Shown: positions 17,104-26,629, numbered from the stretch's first letter. The stretch: 64,000 nucleotides of DNA from JAGQYH01 sp041393015 (GCA_041393015.1 JAWKKV010000003.1:186001-250000); one strand, 5' to 3'. Notes: generated by a model not told the origin, from the sequence alone. A program made the numbers and translations.

Positions 17104-18825
17104 ATGAAACGAATTGCCATTATTACCACTTTTATTTGTGTTTTGCTATCAAATGGATTAGCACAAAATAACTCAATGGGTTTTGCTGCAGTTCATCCAC
17201 ATACACATGCATTAATTATCGGTATTTCTGATTATAGAAACATTGACGATCTAGAATTTGCTGATGATGATGCACTCGCTTTTCGAGAATATTTGCTCAA
17301 CACCATGCCTGGTAAAAGTGATTCAAGTAATATCAAAATGCTTTTAAATGAAGCCGCTATATCAAGTAGTATATATGCCGCTTTGGAGAATTTAGTAACG
17401 TTTGCTAAAGAAGGTGATCGAGTGTATATCTATTTTTCAGGACATGGAGATTCAGAAAATGCGACCATATTTAAGTCTGGTTTTTTATTGACGCATGAAA
17501 CACCAAAACATAGCTATTATACCAATTCGATAAATGTAGATATCCTCAATAATTTCATACATACCTTATCCATTCAGAATAAAGCCGATGTGTTTTTTAT
17601 TGGTGATGCATGTCATAGTGGTAATTTGAATAATTTGGCCAACAGTAGCGCTGTTTCAACTGCTAAAGTATTATCACAAAATGTAGCAGAAGAAGTAAGG
17701 TTGCTTTCTTGTCAGCCGAATGAAATATCAATAGAAGGCAAACAATGGGGCAATGGGAGAGGATTATTTTCATATCATTTAATTCATGGTTTATATGGAA
17801 AAGCAGATGGTATGGGTATGCCTGATGGTAAAATTAGTTTGAATGAATTGAATGTTTATTTAAGTACCAATGTACCTAAAGACGCTCATCCCATTAGTCA
17901 GTTTCCAGGGGTTTATGGACCTATGAATAAAGAAGTGGGATTGGTGAATGAAACGCTATTGGCATTAATAGATAAAGAAATAGATTCTAAAAAAACTAGT
18001 TCATTAATGGCAGCCAATGGCAAGGGATATGAAGATATGTTCTTGAAAAATCTTTCGGAAGATCAATTGACCATTTATAAAGCCTATCATAAAAGTTTAG
18101 ACAAAGGACAATTAAGGTTGCCGCTAGATGCAAGTGCTTATCATTTTTTAGATCAACTTAGAGCCAGTAGTGCAGATGTTAATTTAACGGCTTTATTGAC
18201 TAGAAATTTAGCCGCACAATTACAAGAGCAACCTCAACTTTATATGAATGATTTAACCGACATAGAAAAACGTTGGAATCAGGCAGATATTAAATATACC
18301 GAATGGGCAGAAGATTTAAAGCTTTCAGCAAGTTTGATTGGAGAAGAACATCCTTATTACAATATAGTAATGAGCAAGTATTATTTTATGTCGGCCGCTG
18401 ATGCTTATAAAAAAATATTGGGAACTACTAATGCCGGACTTCAAAAGAAATATGCCATTGAAAGTATTAAAGAGGTTAATAAAGCGATTGCAGAAGATAG
18501 CTTAGTCGTTTTTTATCATACTCTAAAAGGAATGGCATTGAACAAAATGGGACACCATGAGGCTGCTATTAGATCTTATGATGCTTCCATAAAAATCAGT
18601 CCTGATTATCCTTATGCTTATTGTAATAAAGGTGTTGCCTTAATGCATTTAACCAAATATGAAGATGCAATTGCAGCATTTGACAAGACAATTGCTTTAG
18701 ATAAGGCATATACCAATGCATATTTATATAAAATAAAAGCATTGAAGAAGTTAGGCAAAATACAAGAATCTATTGCCGTTTATGAGGAAATGCTGGATGC
18801 TGTTAAGTCAGTAAAAGGGATGTAA
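17104..18825 (+). CDS. Secreted caspase-family (C14) peptidase with TPR C-terminus
   Basis: The ATG at 17104 starts a classical signal peptide (KRIAIITTFICVLLSNGLAQ), so I prefer it to the TTG at 17062. About 573 residues. Residues about 35-265 form a caspase-like p20/p10 domain with catalytic His in YIYFSGHGDSE and Cys in FIGDACHSGN. A linker of about 150 helical residues leads to TPR repeats (YHTLKGMALNKMGHHEAAI, YCNKGVALMHLTKYEDAI). Secreted caspase-TPR proteins occur in Bacteroidota and cyanobacteria with roles in stress or self-killing. No obvious partner gene nearby; substrate unknown. Confidence 0.9.
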   Translation: MKRIAIITTFICVLLSNGLAQNNSMGFAAVHPHTHALIIGISDYRNIDDLEFADDDALAFREYLLNTMPGKSDSSNIKMLLNEAAISSSIYAALENLVTFAKEGDRVYIYFSGHGDSENATIFKSGFLLTHETPKHSYYTNSINVDILNNFIHTLSIQNKADVFFIGDACHSGNLNNLANSSAVSTAKVLSQNVAEEVRLLSCQPNEISIEGKQWGNGRGLFSYHLIHGLYGKADGMGMPDGKISLNELNVYLSTNVPKDAHPISQFPGVYGPMNKEVGLVNETLLALIDKEIDSKKTSSLMAANGKGYEDMFLKNLSEDQLTIYKAYHKSLDKGQLRLPLDASAYHFLDQLRASSADVNLTALLTRNLAAQLQEQPQLYMNDLTDIEKRWNQADIKYTEWAEDLKLSASLIGEEHPYYNIVMSKYYFMSAADAYKKILGTTNAGLQKKYAIESIKEVNKAIAEDSLVVFYHTLKGMALNKMGHHEAAIRSYDASIKISPDYPYAYCNKGVALMHLTKYEDAIAAFDKTIALDKAYTNAYLYKIKALKKLGKIQESIAVYEEMLDAVKSVKGM

Positions 18826-18962
18826 TTACCAAGATAAAACAAGATAGGGCAATAAAGTAACTTTTACGCTCAGTAGTGGCCGTATAACATTTGCCAACGT
18901 ACAATTTGGAACAAGCTCAATTAGCCCAAAAAGGTAAAATGAATCGCTAACAATAAAGAAGA

Positions 18963-19127
18963 CTACTCTTCTTCATCATAATCATCTAAATCTAATGCCC
19001 GAAATTTATACTTTTTAAACTTTTTCTCATTTAAAGAGTGGTTAGGCGTTGATTTTTTTACCGGAGGTGTTTCTTTTTCTTTCTCCTGTTTTTTTTGTTG
19101 GGTTTTTTGCTTTCTATTAAAACTCAT
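18963..19127 (-). CDS. Small charged protein, 54 residues
   Basis: ATG at 19125-19127, TAG at 18963-18965. The N-terminal half is basic and glutamine/lysine-rich (NRKQKTQQKKQEKEKE) and the C-terminal end is acidic (LDLDDYDEEE). No known domain. It lies 48 bases downstream of the acidic PepSY-like gene and in the same direction, so the two may be co-transcribed. It is under the usual 60-residue cutoff. No function known. Confidence 0.6.
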   Translation of the reverse strand: MSFNRKQKTQQKKQEKEKETPPVKKSTPNHSLNEKKFKKYKFRALDLDDYDEEE

Positions 19128-19175
19128 CACTGAACTATTGGTATGACAAACTTATTTACTTACTCAAAATAACAA

Positions 19176-19715
19176 TTAATCATCAAAATCGTCAACTTCT
19201 TCATCAATTTCTATTTCTTCAGCGTCATCATCATCTGAATCATCGTCATCATCTTCGTCTTCATCATCTTCTTCTAAACGAATATAATTCTCAACATATT
19301 TCTCATTCACTAATACTTCTCCGGCTTTATTAATATGAATCATTCGTTTTTTACCTGCCATTTTAATAATGACATAAAAGTAAAAATCTCCATTTTCCAT
19401 GATAACGGATTCCACTTTAACAATAGAAAATGTATTTTTTATAGCTTTAGATAGCGCATCATTAACATCGTCAGGCAGTTTATTAGTAAGTGAGTTAACA
19501 CGGGTTTCTATCCATGCACCATCTTTAAAAAAGGCTAATTTTTCCCAAAGCTTTTGTTTAAAATAAACAGCTGCAAAACTTTCATTGATCCTAAAAGTAC
19601 CTAGGATTTCTTTATCAGAATATTTGCCGTCTAAAAAAGACAATATTTCAGCAGTTGGTTTTAAAGCTTTCAAGTCTTCACTAGCTAGCTTGTCTTTAAA
19701 TGTTACGAAGTCCAT
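19176..19715 (-). CDS. PepSY-like protein with long acidic tail
   Basis: 179 residues, no signal peptide. The middle (AAVYFKQKLWEKLAFFKDG, LPDDVNDALSKAIKN, DFYFYVIIKMAGKKRMI, HINKAGEVLVNE) has the two-strand and helix pattern of the PepSY-like/DUF2874 superfamily. The last 35 or so residues are almost all Asp and Glu. Acidic tails of this kind can bind basic partners, and the adjacent small gene product has a strongly basic N-terminus. Cytoplasmic. Inferred partner only. Confidence 0.65.
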   Translation of the reverse strand: MDFVTFKDKLASEDLKALKPTAEILSFLDGKYSDKEILGTFRINESFAAVYFKQKLWEKLAFFKDGAWIETRVNSLTNKLPDDVNDALSKAIKNTFSIVKVESVIMENGDFYFYVIIKMAGKKRMIHINKAGEVLVNEKYVENYIRLEEDDEDEDDDDDSDDDDAEEIEIDEEVDDFDD

Positions 19716-19962
19716 TATGTCGTTAAATATGTATGTTTAAAAAGTAAGTAGTAAATATATTAATATGCTTGTAAAAAAAAATTTTAAGTCGAAAAAAAAC
19801 CAAACAACTTAAATTAATAGACGTCAAATATCTAAAAACAATTATAATAATACACTGCTTCAAATAAAAATGTCAAATTAATTTAGATTAAATTTTGGGT
19901 GTAAATATAAAAGGACATTTTTAAAAACAAAGATTTGAAAAATTTGGAAAGATGGGGGTAAA

Positions 19963-19999
19963 AAAAAGCCCTGCTCAGAGAGTAGAAGCAGGGGTTTTT
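19963..19999. terminator. Intrinsic hairpin
   Basis: AAAAAGCCCTGCT at 19963-19975 pairs with AGCAGGGGTTTTT at 19987-19999, a GC-rich stem with an A-rich 5' flank and a T-rich 3' flank. It lies between the arylsulfotransferase 3' side and the promoter side of the PepSY-like gene. Confidence 0.6.
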
Positions 20000-20114
20000 A
20001 TGGTATTATAAGGGGAGTTTATAGGTGTTTCGTTTCACTCTCTAAATTAAAAGTATACGAATTGGATTGGAATTGCATTTCTAATATAAATTAATTGTGA
20101 CATAGTAAAATAGG

Positions 20115-20158
20115 AAAGGGCATTTGTTTGACATTAACTATCAAAACAAATACCCTTT
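20115..20158. terminator. Intrinsic hairpin downstream of the arylsulfotransferase gene
   Basis: AAAGGGCATTTGTTT at 20115-20129 pairs with AAACAAATACCCTTT at 20144-20158 with one C/A mismatch; the plus side ends in six Ts and the minus side in a mixed T-rich run. It is placed to end the minus-strand sulfotransferase transcript. Confidence 0.75.
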
Positions 20159-20194
20159 TTTATTTACAAACGATGTATTGCTATATATCTTGTA

Positions 20195-21814
20195 CTAATA
20201 TAGCGGCATTCTTTCTGATCGATGCATCGTTAAGAGACTAAAGAAAGCATTGGGTGCTTTAATAGTGGTTTCAAAAAGCACTTGATTTGTGGCGCGATTT
20301 ACCTCTATAATTTTACCGTAATCTCCACTTTGAATGACAGAGCCAAAGGTTATAGATACACTGTTAGTTTCTTCTAAATAATCTGCATCAGATACAATTT
20401 CTGAAAAACCATCGAAGCCTAGAGATTCGCCATAATCCCATGTTTGTTGAACAGTAAGGTTGGTTTCATTAATATTGTATTCAACAGCTCTACTAAATGC
20501 TACATCAGGTGAATTCCCAGCGAAGTTTCTATTGTCGCCATTGTCAAACAAAAGTAAATTGCCACTTGGAAGGATTTTAGGGGCATGTTGTCCCCACGTC
20601 CAATCGAAATAATCTGTTCGTGTCCATCCATTCAATAGGCTAGTGTCTGTTACAGCTGTTCCTGCATCATCTAAAGGCATTAGTAAAACACTGGTCAAGT
20701 CGTGGCCATTGCCACTATTGCCCCAGTTTCTATGCGGACTTAAAATCCATTTGGCTTTGTTGTTATAATCTACCTTAAATACGCCTTGCGTTCTGCCAGA
20801 TACAATAATGGTATTATCAGACTGATCATAAGCGATACCGTTAACATGCAACCAATCTGCTTCATCATTGGTAAAAGTTTGTCTGTCATAATCTAAACAT
20901 TCACGAAGATCCCATTCTTTAATAATTGCACCAGAAGTTCTATCAATTTCAATTAAGAAATCTTCTATTGTTGGAGCAGAAAACTTGGTGGCTGTCACCA
21001 AAAAGTTACCATCTGGCTTTTCTAATACTTCGTGATGAGGTTGATAGCCTGGCATATCCCATTGATTAACAATGTTTCCTAATCTGTCAATCTCAAAGAT
21101 AGCATCAGGAGAGTTTGGAGAACCTACGGCAGCACTGGCGCCTGTTCCAAAAAATAAATTTCCGTTAGTCAACAATTCAATGCCGTTGTTATAGTTCATG
21201 CCTGATAAATCAGGATGATTACTGTAATCTAAATACCAACGGATATCGCCAAATTGATCCATCATGAAAGGCATTTGAGCAAAAAAGTTGATGGGTAGTA
21301 TTTCATCTGCACCCCAGTAACTCACTAATTGCATTTTTCCTTCCCAATTAGTAGAAGCCGGAACATCTATGGTGATGGTAGGTAAATCATTGGATAGCGC
21401 TGCTGTTGTAATGGTAATAATAGTATCAGATAATGCAAAGCCATTGCCTTTTAAAAAGGTTAATTCCACTTGGTTGTCATAATTGCCATATAAGCCTAAA
21501 ATAGTTAACTGAGGAACAGTATCAGTAATGCTTTCTGATGCATTAACATCTGAAGCTACTCCATTTTTTCCAATGACTCTAATTAAAACATCACTTACTT
21601 CTTGCCCTGAATACATATCTAAGTTAATGTAGGCCGCTAAAGGGTTATAGCCCGATGGATCTACTTCAATTTCAACGCCTCGCAGAATTTGCGAGATAGG
21701 CACAGGCATATCCTCAATATCAATGATAAAACTATCTTCTTTACAGCCGATGATTGCTGCAAAGAATAGAAATGAAAGGGATAATTTTTTTAAAGAATTT
21801 TTAAACAATTTCAT
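20195..21814 (-). CDS. Aryl-sulfate sulfotransferase-like lipoprotein
   Basis: 539 residues. A lipoprotein signal ends in FLFFAAIIGC (Cys about 24). Residues 40-150 are a beta-sandwich-like region; 165-539 is a six-bladed propeller of the ASST family. The active-site set of E. coli-type ASST can be matched: His in YQPHHEVLE, His in DWLHVNGIAY, Arg in SGRTQGVFKV, and the sulfate-accepting His in WGQHAPKIL. The family moves sulfate from one phenol to another in the periplasm without PAPS. It is single, with a terminator after it; no sulfatase or DsbA/B partner is adjacent. Confidence 0.88.
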   Translation of the reverse strand: MKLFKNSLKKLSLSFLFFAAIIGCKEDSFIIDIEDMPVPISQILRGVEIEVDPSGYNPLAAYINLDMYSGQEVSDVLIRVIGKNGVASDVNASESITDTVPQLTILGLYGNYDNQVELTFLKGNGFALSDTIITITTAALSNDLPTITIDVPASTNWEGKMQLVSYWGADEILPINFFAQMPFMMDQFGDIRWYLDYSNHPDLSGMNYNNGIELLTNGNLFFGTGASAAVGSPNSPDAIFEIDRLGNIVNQWDMPGYQPHHEVLEKPDGNFLVTATKFSAPTIEDFLIEIDRTSGAIIKEWDLRECLDYDRQTFTNDEADWLHVNGIAYDQSDNTIIVSGRTQGVFKVDYNNKAKWILSPHRNWGNSGNGHDLTSVLLMPLDDAGTAVTDTSLLNGWTRTDYFDWTWGQHAPKILPSGNLLLFDNGDNRNFAGNSPDVAFSRAVEYNINETNLTVQQTWDYGESLGFDGFSEIVSDADYLEETNSVSITFGSVIQSGDYGKIIEVNRATNQVLFETTIKAPNAFFSLLTMHRSERMPLY

Positions 21815-22374
21815 ACAAAGTGGTTTAGTTTTCTAGTTAAGAAATTTAATACTGATGCTATTATACTGGCTAAGAAAAAATTATAGGAATAACAATCTTA
21901 CCAAAGTTAAAAAAGAATAGGTTAACACTTTGTGCTTCAGTTGTAAAAAATAGCCCTTCTCTAAAATTATCAAAGAATCTACCTAAAGGAGTAGGTAAGG
22001 GATAATTAAGTTGAATGTCTATTAACTGTCAAATAGGTTAGGTTCTTTTTTAGTTAATTAATATGGCTCAAAAATAAAGTCTGAAAAAGGGCTCTAACAG
22101 GACAGTTTTATTCGATTGTCGAGTTTTAAGGAAGTATAAAACGCTTACAATGTTGATTGTCAATCGTTTTTAATGTGTGCATGTCGAAACATACTCGTTG
22201 CATGACCACCTATTTTGTATGATTATATTTTGATTTTCAATACATAAAAAGGGATTGATTAATCTTGTTTTCGATCTAAAACTCAATGTTAGAATGATTG
22301 TTCGTTTTGGATACCGAAACGTCAATATTAAGGAAAAAACACACTAAACCAGGTTGTTCAAAAGTATTGTCAAA
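21815..22374. other. Gene-free stretch, no feature recognised
   Basis: About 560 bases between the sulfotransferase start and the end of the membrane-protein gene. I see no convincing ORF, RNA or long repeat. It must hold the sulfotransferase promoter on its left edge. Confidence 0.6.
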
Positions 22375-23034
22375 CTAATTAATACCAACAACATCTTTAT
22401 AAGCGCAATAAATAGCGATATAAGAAACGATACTAGTAACAATAACACCAATAACTAAACAAAGTACTCCTACTATATTAAATAGTACAATCAGCCAACA
22501 AAACCCAAACCAATTTAACCAATTTTTCGAGATGATTTTTCTGCTGTTTTCTAATACATCAATTAAAGATTGTTCTTTACTATATAGCGCTAGTAAGGGA
22601 AAAGCAAATAAATAACCTACTGCTAAATATATTCCGGGAAGAATTAAAAGTATAAATGCAAAAATTAAAAAGATGATCATTAGTATGTAAAATGGAACGG
22701 CTTGCTGCCAAACTTTAAAGCCATCAAAGAAATTAGAAAATTCAACCTCTTCATTAAAATCAATTTTCTTTACTACCTGAAAGAAGCCAATGGCTAGGCA
22801 AGGTGTTATTATTACCTGGATGATAGTTGCCCAATTAGGCAAGAACTCTAAAACTACTGCAATAATAATATTGATAAAAATAAAGCCGATAAAAAAGCCG
22901 GGATTTTTCTTAAACAACTCCCATGCTTCTTTAATATAATCAACTGAATGAGTTTCGTATCCATTTTCTAAGATACTTTCTATAGATTTTTCGTTGCCAC
23001 CTTCATAAAGAAAATTGTCGTCTAATACTTCCAT
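22375..23034 (-). CDS. Multi-pass membrane protein
   Basis: 219 residues. After a soluble N-terminus of about 40 residues with an acidic start, there are about six hydrophobic helices (for example GFFIGFIFINIIIAVVLEFL, ILMIIFLIFAFILLILPGIY, WLIVLFNIVGVLCLVIGVIV). The motif LPGIYLAVGYLFAFPLL with a preceding helix break is shared with DUF975/BPSS1780-type membrane proteins. In Bacteroidota such proteins are often mislabelled as beta-carotene oxygenase. No transport motif seen. Function unknown. Confidence 0.75.
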   Translation of the reverse strand: MEVLDDNFLYEGGNEKSIESILENGYETHSVDYIKEAWELFKKNPGFFIGFIFINIIIAVVLEFLPNWATIIQVIITPCLAIGFFQVVKKIDFNEEVEFSNFFDGFKVWQQAVPFYILMIIFLIFAFILLILPGIYLAVGYLFAFPLLALYSKEQSLIDVLENSRKIISKNWLNWFGFCWLIVLFNIVGVLCLVIGVIVTSIVSYIAIYCAYKDVVGIN

Positions 23035-23125
23035 TGGTTTTGGTTTTGTTATAAATTTAGAATTATAATTTTAAATCATATAATATATGGGAACAAACTT
23101 ATAGATTGATAGGAGAGATTGTTAA

Positions 23126-23440
23126 TCAATTTAGTTTTGCCTTCGGCTATACAATCCTTTGCTTTTAAATTCTCAAGCTAGATTGATTATCTTTCAGACA
23201 TCCGTAGATGAGTGGTTCAAACTTACCTTCTCATTACTTCGCAATACATATCATTTCCCTTAATAGAAAGCTATTTCCCATCAATGTCTCACGCAGTGGA
23301 CGTTGATGTTTCTATTCGTAATAAAATATATTCTAAAAAATTATGATGACGAATTGTCCTTCGGACATCCTTGAGTGGGGGAGGTTCAATCAATTTAACT
23401 TAACCTTCGGCTTTACAATCCTTTGCTTTTAAATCCTCAA
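23126..23440. repeat. Pair of 51-bp direct repeats
   Basis: 23126-23176 and 23390-23440 align over 51 bases with about 85% identity, starting TCAATTTA and containing ACAATCCTTTGCTTTTAAAT. Each copy is also associated with a short CATCC...GGTTCAA block. They flank about 210 bases in which I see no gene. The pair lies between the membrane-protein gene and tRNA-Cys. Confidence 0.75.
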
Positions 23441-23492
23441 ATAAATTTGGGATTTAAAAGTTCAAAGTCTTGTCTAAAAGTTAAATTGATTG

Positions 23493-23563
23493 AGGTCGAT
23501 GGCGGATTCGAACCGCCGTAGATGGTTTTGCAGACCACTGCCTAGCCACTCGGCCAACCGACC
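23493..23563 (-). tRNA. tRNA-Cys (anticodon GCA)
   Basis: 71 bases without encoded CCA. The acceptor GGTCGGT pairs with ATCGACC (one G-T pair), the D arm has GAGTGGCTAGGC, the anticodon loop reads CTGCAAA inside GTGGT/ACCAT, and the T arm is GGCGG-TTCGAAT-CCGCC. The discriminator is T, as in cysteine tRNAs. Confidence 0.97.
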
Positions 23564-23677
23564 TTAAGATTGTTTCTTTAGAAACATTTTTCCCTCAATT
23601 AATGAAGGACTGCAAATGTAGTGATTTGAATTTAGAAAGTAAACTTTTTTAAGGGAATTTAAAATATCTTCTATTAA

Positions 23678-24025
23678 TCATCCTTCAATTTCAAATGAAG
23701 TACTTTCTACTGCACCTGGTAATGGAGGGTTTAGCTTTTTCACACGCACCTTAAACTTTTCAATTTCTGGAAACTTGCTTCTTAAAGTAGATAGCAGTTG
23801 ATGGGCAACGTGTTCAATGAGTTGAGCGGATACATTCATTACTTCGTTGGTAATTTCATAAATAACTTCATAATTTAAGGTAGATGGTAACTGATCATCT
23901 TTTCCAACATTATCCGGTAATGTAACATAGACGTCAACCCAATAATTGCCTCCAGCTTTTCTTTCTGCTTCATAATATCCATGAAAAGCATAAAACTGCA
24001 TTCCTTCAATTGATAATAGTGCCAA
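23678..24025 (-). CDS. folB: Dihydroneopterin aldolase FolB
   Basis: 115 residues, the single FolB/T-fold domain. The start IEGMQFYAFHGYYEAERKAG carries the FxxxHGxxxxE signature, with VYVTLP after it. The helix LIEHVAHQLLSTLRSKFP and the ending KKLNPPLPGAVESTSFEIEG match family positions; the active-site Lys lies in KVRVKKLNPP. It cleaves dihydroneopterin in folate synthesis. Single gene, with tRNA-Cys downstream. Confidence 0.95.
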   Translation of the reverse strand: MALLSIEGMQFYAFHGYYEAERKAGGNYWVDVYVTLPDNVGKDDQLPSTLNYEVIYEITNEVMNVSAQLIEHVAHQLLSTLRSKFPEIEKFKVRVKKLNPPLPGAVESTSFEIEG

Positions 24026-24456
24026 GTTTTTATCTGTTTATTTGAGTGATAAAAGTAAAACATAAAATGTTAAGGTTTTATCGATAATGTTTTTGTTATA
24101 CTCACTTGGAATTGCTTGCGTAAAAATGTATCTTCTTTAATTAACAATTTTGTAGGGATAATCCACAGACTTATCGTTATGTTTTAGGCGTTATCAACCT
24201 GAAATCAACAGGCTATTTATAATGAGAATTTAATATTCACAAGTAATGAACAGTTTAGCCATTTGGGAAGCCTTGATAAACAACGGTTTGTGAGTTTTAT
24301 AACGCATAGTATTAGAAGTAATGAACAGTTAGTAACGTTTTAAAAAATGATGTAGAAAGGTTGTGGAGTTAAGTTTTTTTGCCCTTATTTTGTAGCCGAA
24401 TTTGGGACCCCTACCTTTGAAAAAATAATAGTAATCTTAGAAAAACTACAGCAATA
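24026..24456. other. Gene-free stretch upstream of dnaB
   Basis: No ORF. It holds a 15-base direct repeat (AAGTAATGAACAGTT at 24241-24255 and again at about 24316-24330) and the dnaB promoter at its right end. Confidence 0.6.
24388..24419 (+). promoter_or_regulatory. Predicted dnaB promoter (Bacteroidota type)
   Basis: TTTTG at 24388-24392 and TACCTTTG at 24412-24419 are separated by 19 bases. This fits the Bacteroidota primary-sigma pattern TTTG, 17-23 bases, TAnnTTTG. The start of dnaB is 37 bases on. Confidence 0.7.
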
Positions 24457-26004
24457 ATGGATGAATCAGCCACTACCACTGGTAATGTATTAAAAAAAGT
24501 AAAGTCATTTCAACAAAAAGGAGCCGATCTTTCTTCCGTCATGTTTGGAAAGTTGCCGCCACAGGCAAGAGACCTGGAAGAAGCGGTATTGGGTGCTTTA
24601 ATGATTGACAAACATTCTATTGGTGATGTTGTAGATATTTTAAAGCCGGAAAGCTTTTACGACAATAAAAATATTGAGATATATAGAGCAATTCTCCAAC
24701 TTTTTGAACAATCTGAGCCGATTGATATATTAACGGTTACTGAGCAACTTAAAAAGAATGGAAAATTGGAAGCCATTGGCGGTCCGTACCATTTAACTGA
24801 ATTAACTAACAGAGTAGCTTCGTCTGCCAACTCGGAGTATCATTCAAGAATAATAGTTCAAAAATTTATTCAAAGAGAATTGATAAGAGTGTCTTCTAAA
24901 ATTATTGAAGAGGCTTATGAAGATACCACTGATGTTTTCGATTTGTTGGATAAAGCAGAAAAAAACATTTTCGAGATTACCAACAACAACTTGCGTAGAG
25001 GTATGCAAGATATGAATCACTTGGTGGCCTTAGCATTAAATGAGATTAGTGAGGTAAGGGAATCTAAAGGTTTAATTGGATTGCCAAGTGGATTTACAGA
25101 TTTGGATAGAATTACTTCAGGTTGGCAAAAAACGGATTTAGTAATTGTTGCCGCACGACCGGCAATGGGTAAAACCTCTTTCGTTTTAAATATGGCTAGA
25201 AATGCGGCGGTGGACAATAATTCAGCTGTAGCTATTTTCTCTTTGGAGATGGGAGCGACGCAATTGGCGAAAAGATTAATTGTTTCTGAAACGGAAATTG
25301 AAGGTGAAAAGATTAAAAATGGTCGTTTACAGGAGTATGAGTGGATGGAATTGAATAAAAAAGTAGAGAAGCTATCGAATGCTCCTTTATTTATAATCGA
25401 CACACCGGCTATTAATATTTTTGAATTAAGAGCGCAATGTAGAAGATTAAAGAGTGCCCATGATATTAAAATGATCATTATTGATTATTTGCAATTGATG
25501 AGCGGCTCGAGTGAAAAGGGTAGCGGTGGCACAAGAGAGCAAGAGATCAGTAATATTTCAAGATCATTAAAAAGTATTGCGAAGGAATTAGATGTTCCGG
25601 TCATCGCACTTTCTCAGTTAAGTAGAGCGGTTGAAACCAGAGGAGGAGATAAGCGACCAATGTTATCAGATTTGAGGGAATCAGGTGCGATTGAGCAAGA
25701 TGCGGATATGGTAGTGTTCTTATATCGACCTGATTATTATGGCTTTTTGCAAGATGAAGATGGCAACTCAACACAAGGTACTGCTGAAGTAATTATTGCT
25801 AAACACAGGAATGGTTCTACAGGAACGGTGAGTTTGAAGTTCATTAATAAGTTTGTGAAATTTGATAACCTTAATTCATTTGGTGATTATGGTTCTGGCG
25901 GAATAGAAGATGAAGGCGGCAATAATATTATTACGATGGGCTCTAAAATGAATGAAGATCGTTCCTTGCCAGATGAAGGAGATTTTGATGACAGTCCGTT
26001 CTGA
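24457..26004 (+). CDS. dnaB: Replicative DNA helicase DnaB
   Basis: 515 residues. The N-terminal DnaB domain (LPPQARDLEEAVLGALMIDK, residues about 30-130) leads to the RecA-like core: Walker A ARPAMGKTS (about 228-236), AIFSLEMGATQLAKRL, Walker B IIIDYLQLMSG, and the arginine-finger region. It unwinds the fork as a hexamer with primase. Length is typical, without an intein. Single gene with a clear promoter. Confidence 0.98.
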   Translation: MDESATTTGNVLKKVKSFQQKGADLSSVMFGKLPPQARDLEEAVLGALMIDKHSIGDVVDILKPESFYDNKNIEIYRAILQLFEQSEPIDILTVTEQLKKNGKLEAIGGPYHLTELTNRVASSANSEYHSRIIVQKFIQRELIRVSSKIIEEAYEDTTDVFDLLDKAEKNIFEITNNNLRRGMQDMNHLVALALNEISEVRESKGLIGLPSGFTDLDRITSGWQKTDLVIVAARPAMGKTSFVLNMARNAAVDNNSAVAIFSLEMGATQLAKRLIVSETEIEGEKIKNGRLQEYEWMELNKKVEKLSNAPLFIIDTPAINIFELRAQCRRLKSAHDIKMIIIDYLQLMSGSSEKGSGGTREQEISNISRSLKSIAKELDVPVIALSQLSRAVETRGGDKRPMLSDLRESGAIEQDADMVVFLYRPDYYGFLQDEDGNSTQGTAEVIIAKHRNGSTGTVSLKFINKFVKFDNLNSFGDYGSGGIEDEGGNNIITMGSKMNEDRSLPDEGDFDDSPF

Positions 26005-26006
26005 GC

Positions 26007-26102
26007 CAATTGAAGCGTAGCGAAATTGGCGTAGAAACTCATAATTGAAGCTTTGCAGGAAGTCTATCAATTGAAGCGTAGCGAAATTGGCGAAGAATCT
26101 CT
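26007..26102. repeat. Two copies of an imperfect inverted repeat unit
   Basis: CAATTGAAGCGTAGCGAAAT followed by TGGCG occurs at 26007 and at 26068, 61 bases apart; each unit is itself a near-palindrome (CCAATT...AATTGG) and is followed by AGAANCTC. It lies just after the dnaB stop. Confidence 0.8.
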
Positions 26103-26159
26103 CAGTTGCAGCTTTTCAGAAAATCTAACTAGAAAGTATAGAAACAAAGAAATTCTAAA

Positions 26160-26588
26160 ATGAAAAAGCAATTATTCTTGTTACTATTTTTTGCCTGTTT
26201 TGGTGTGACTACTGAAATTGTTTTTGTAGCCTTTAGTAATCTTATATTCAATACACCTTTATGGGATGAACCATTATGGTCGCTAACCGGGAAAACTTAT
26301 GTTTGGATGTTGCCCATTTATATGCTTATACCTGTATTTGGTAATACACTAATGAAAAAAATGCGACCTTACTCATTGCTGGTAAGGCTTTTTACATATG
26401 CATTTTCTATCTTTTTTATTGAGTTTGTGAGTGGTTTTGCATTAGAAATGATAACTGGGAAATGCCCATGGGAATATACTAGTGGATGGCATGTTTGTGG
26501 ATATATTCAATTGGAATTTTTACCAGCATGGATGTTTTTTGCATTCTTAATTGAGAAGCTTTTCTTTTATCTTGATGATAACCTTTGA
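26160..26588 (+). CDS. Small membrane protein, TMEM229/CmpB-like
   Basis: 142 residues with four predicted helices: LFLLLFFACFGVTTEIVFVA, WMLPIYMLIPVFGNTLM, FTYAFSIFFIEFVSGFALEM, and LPAWMFFAFLIEKLFF. The segment KCPWEYTSGWHVCGYIQLEF before the last helix resembles the conserved loop and GYI-x-L element of CmpB/TMEM229 proteins, which have been called ABC-transporter-like without proof. Single gene between dnaB and the nuclease gene. Function unknown. Confidence 0.75.
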   Translation: MKKQLFLLLFFACFGVTTEIVFVAFSNLIFNTPLWDEPLWSLTGKTYVWMLPIYMLIPVFGNTLMKKMRPYSLLVRLFTYAFSIFFIEFVSGFALEMITGKCPWEYTSGWHVCGYIQLEFLPAWMFFAFLIEKLFFYLDDNL

Positions 26589-26629
26589 TGTTATCTAGAA
26601 ATAATAAAATTTTTCTAAACTGAATTTAG

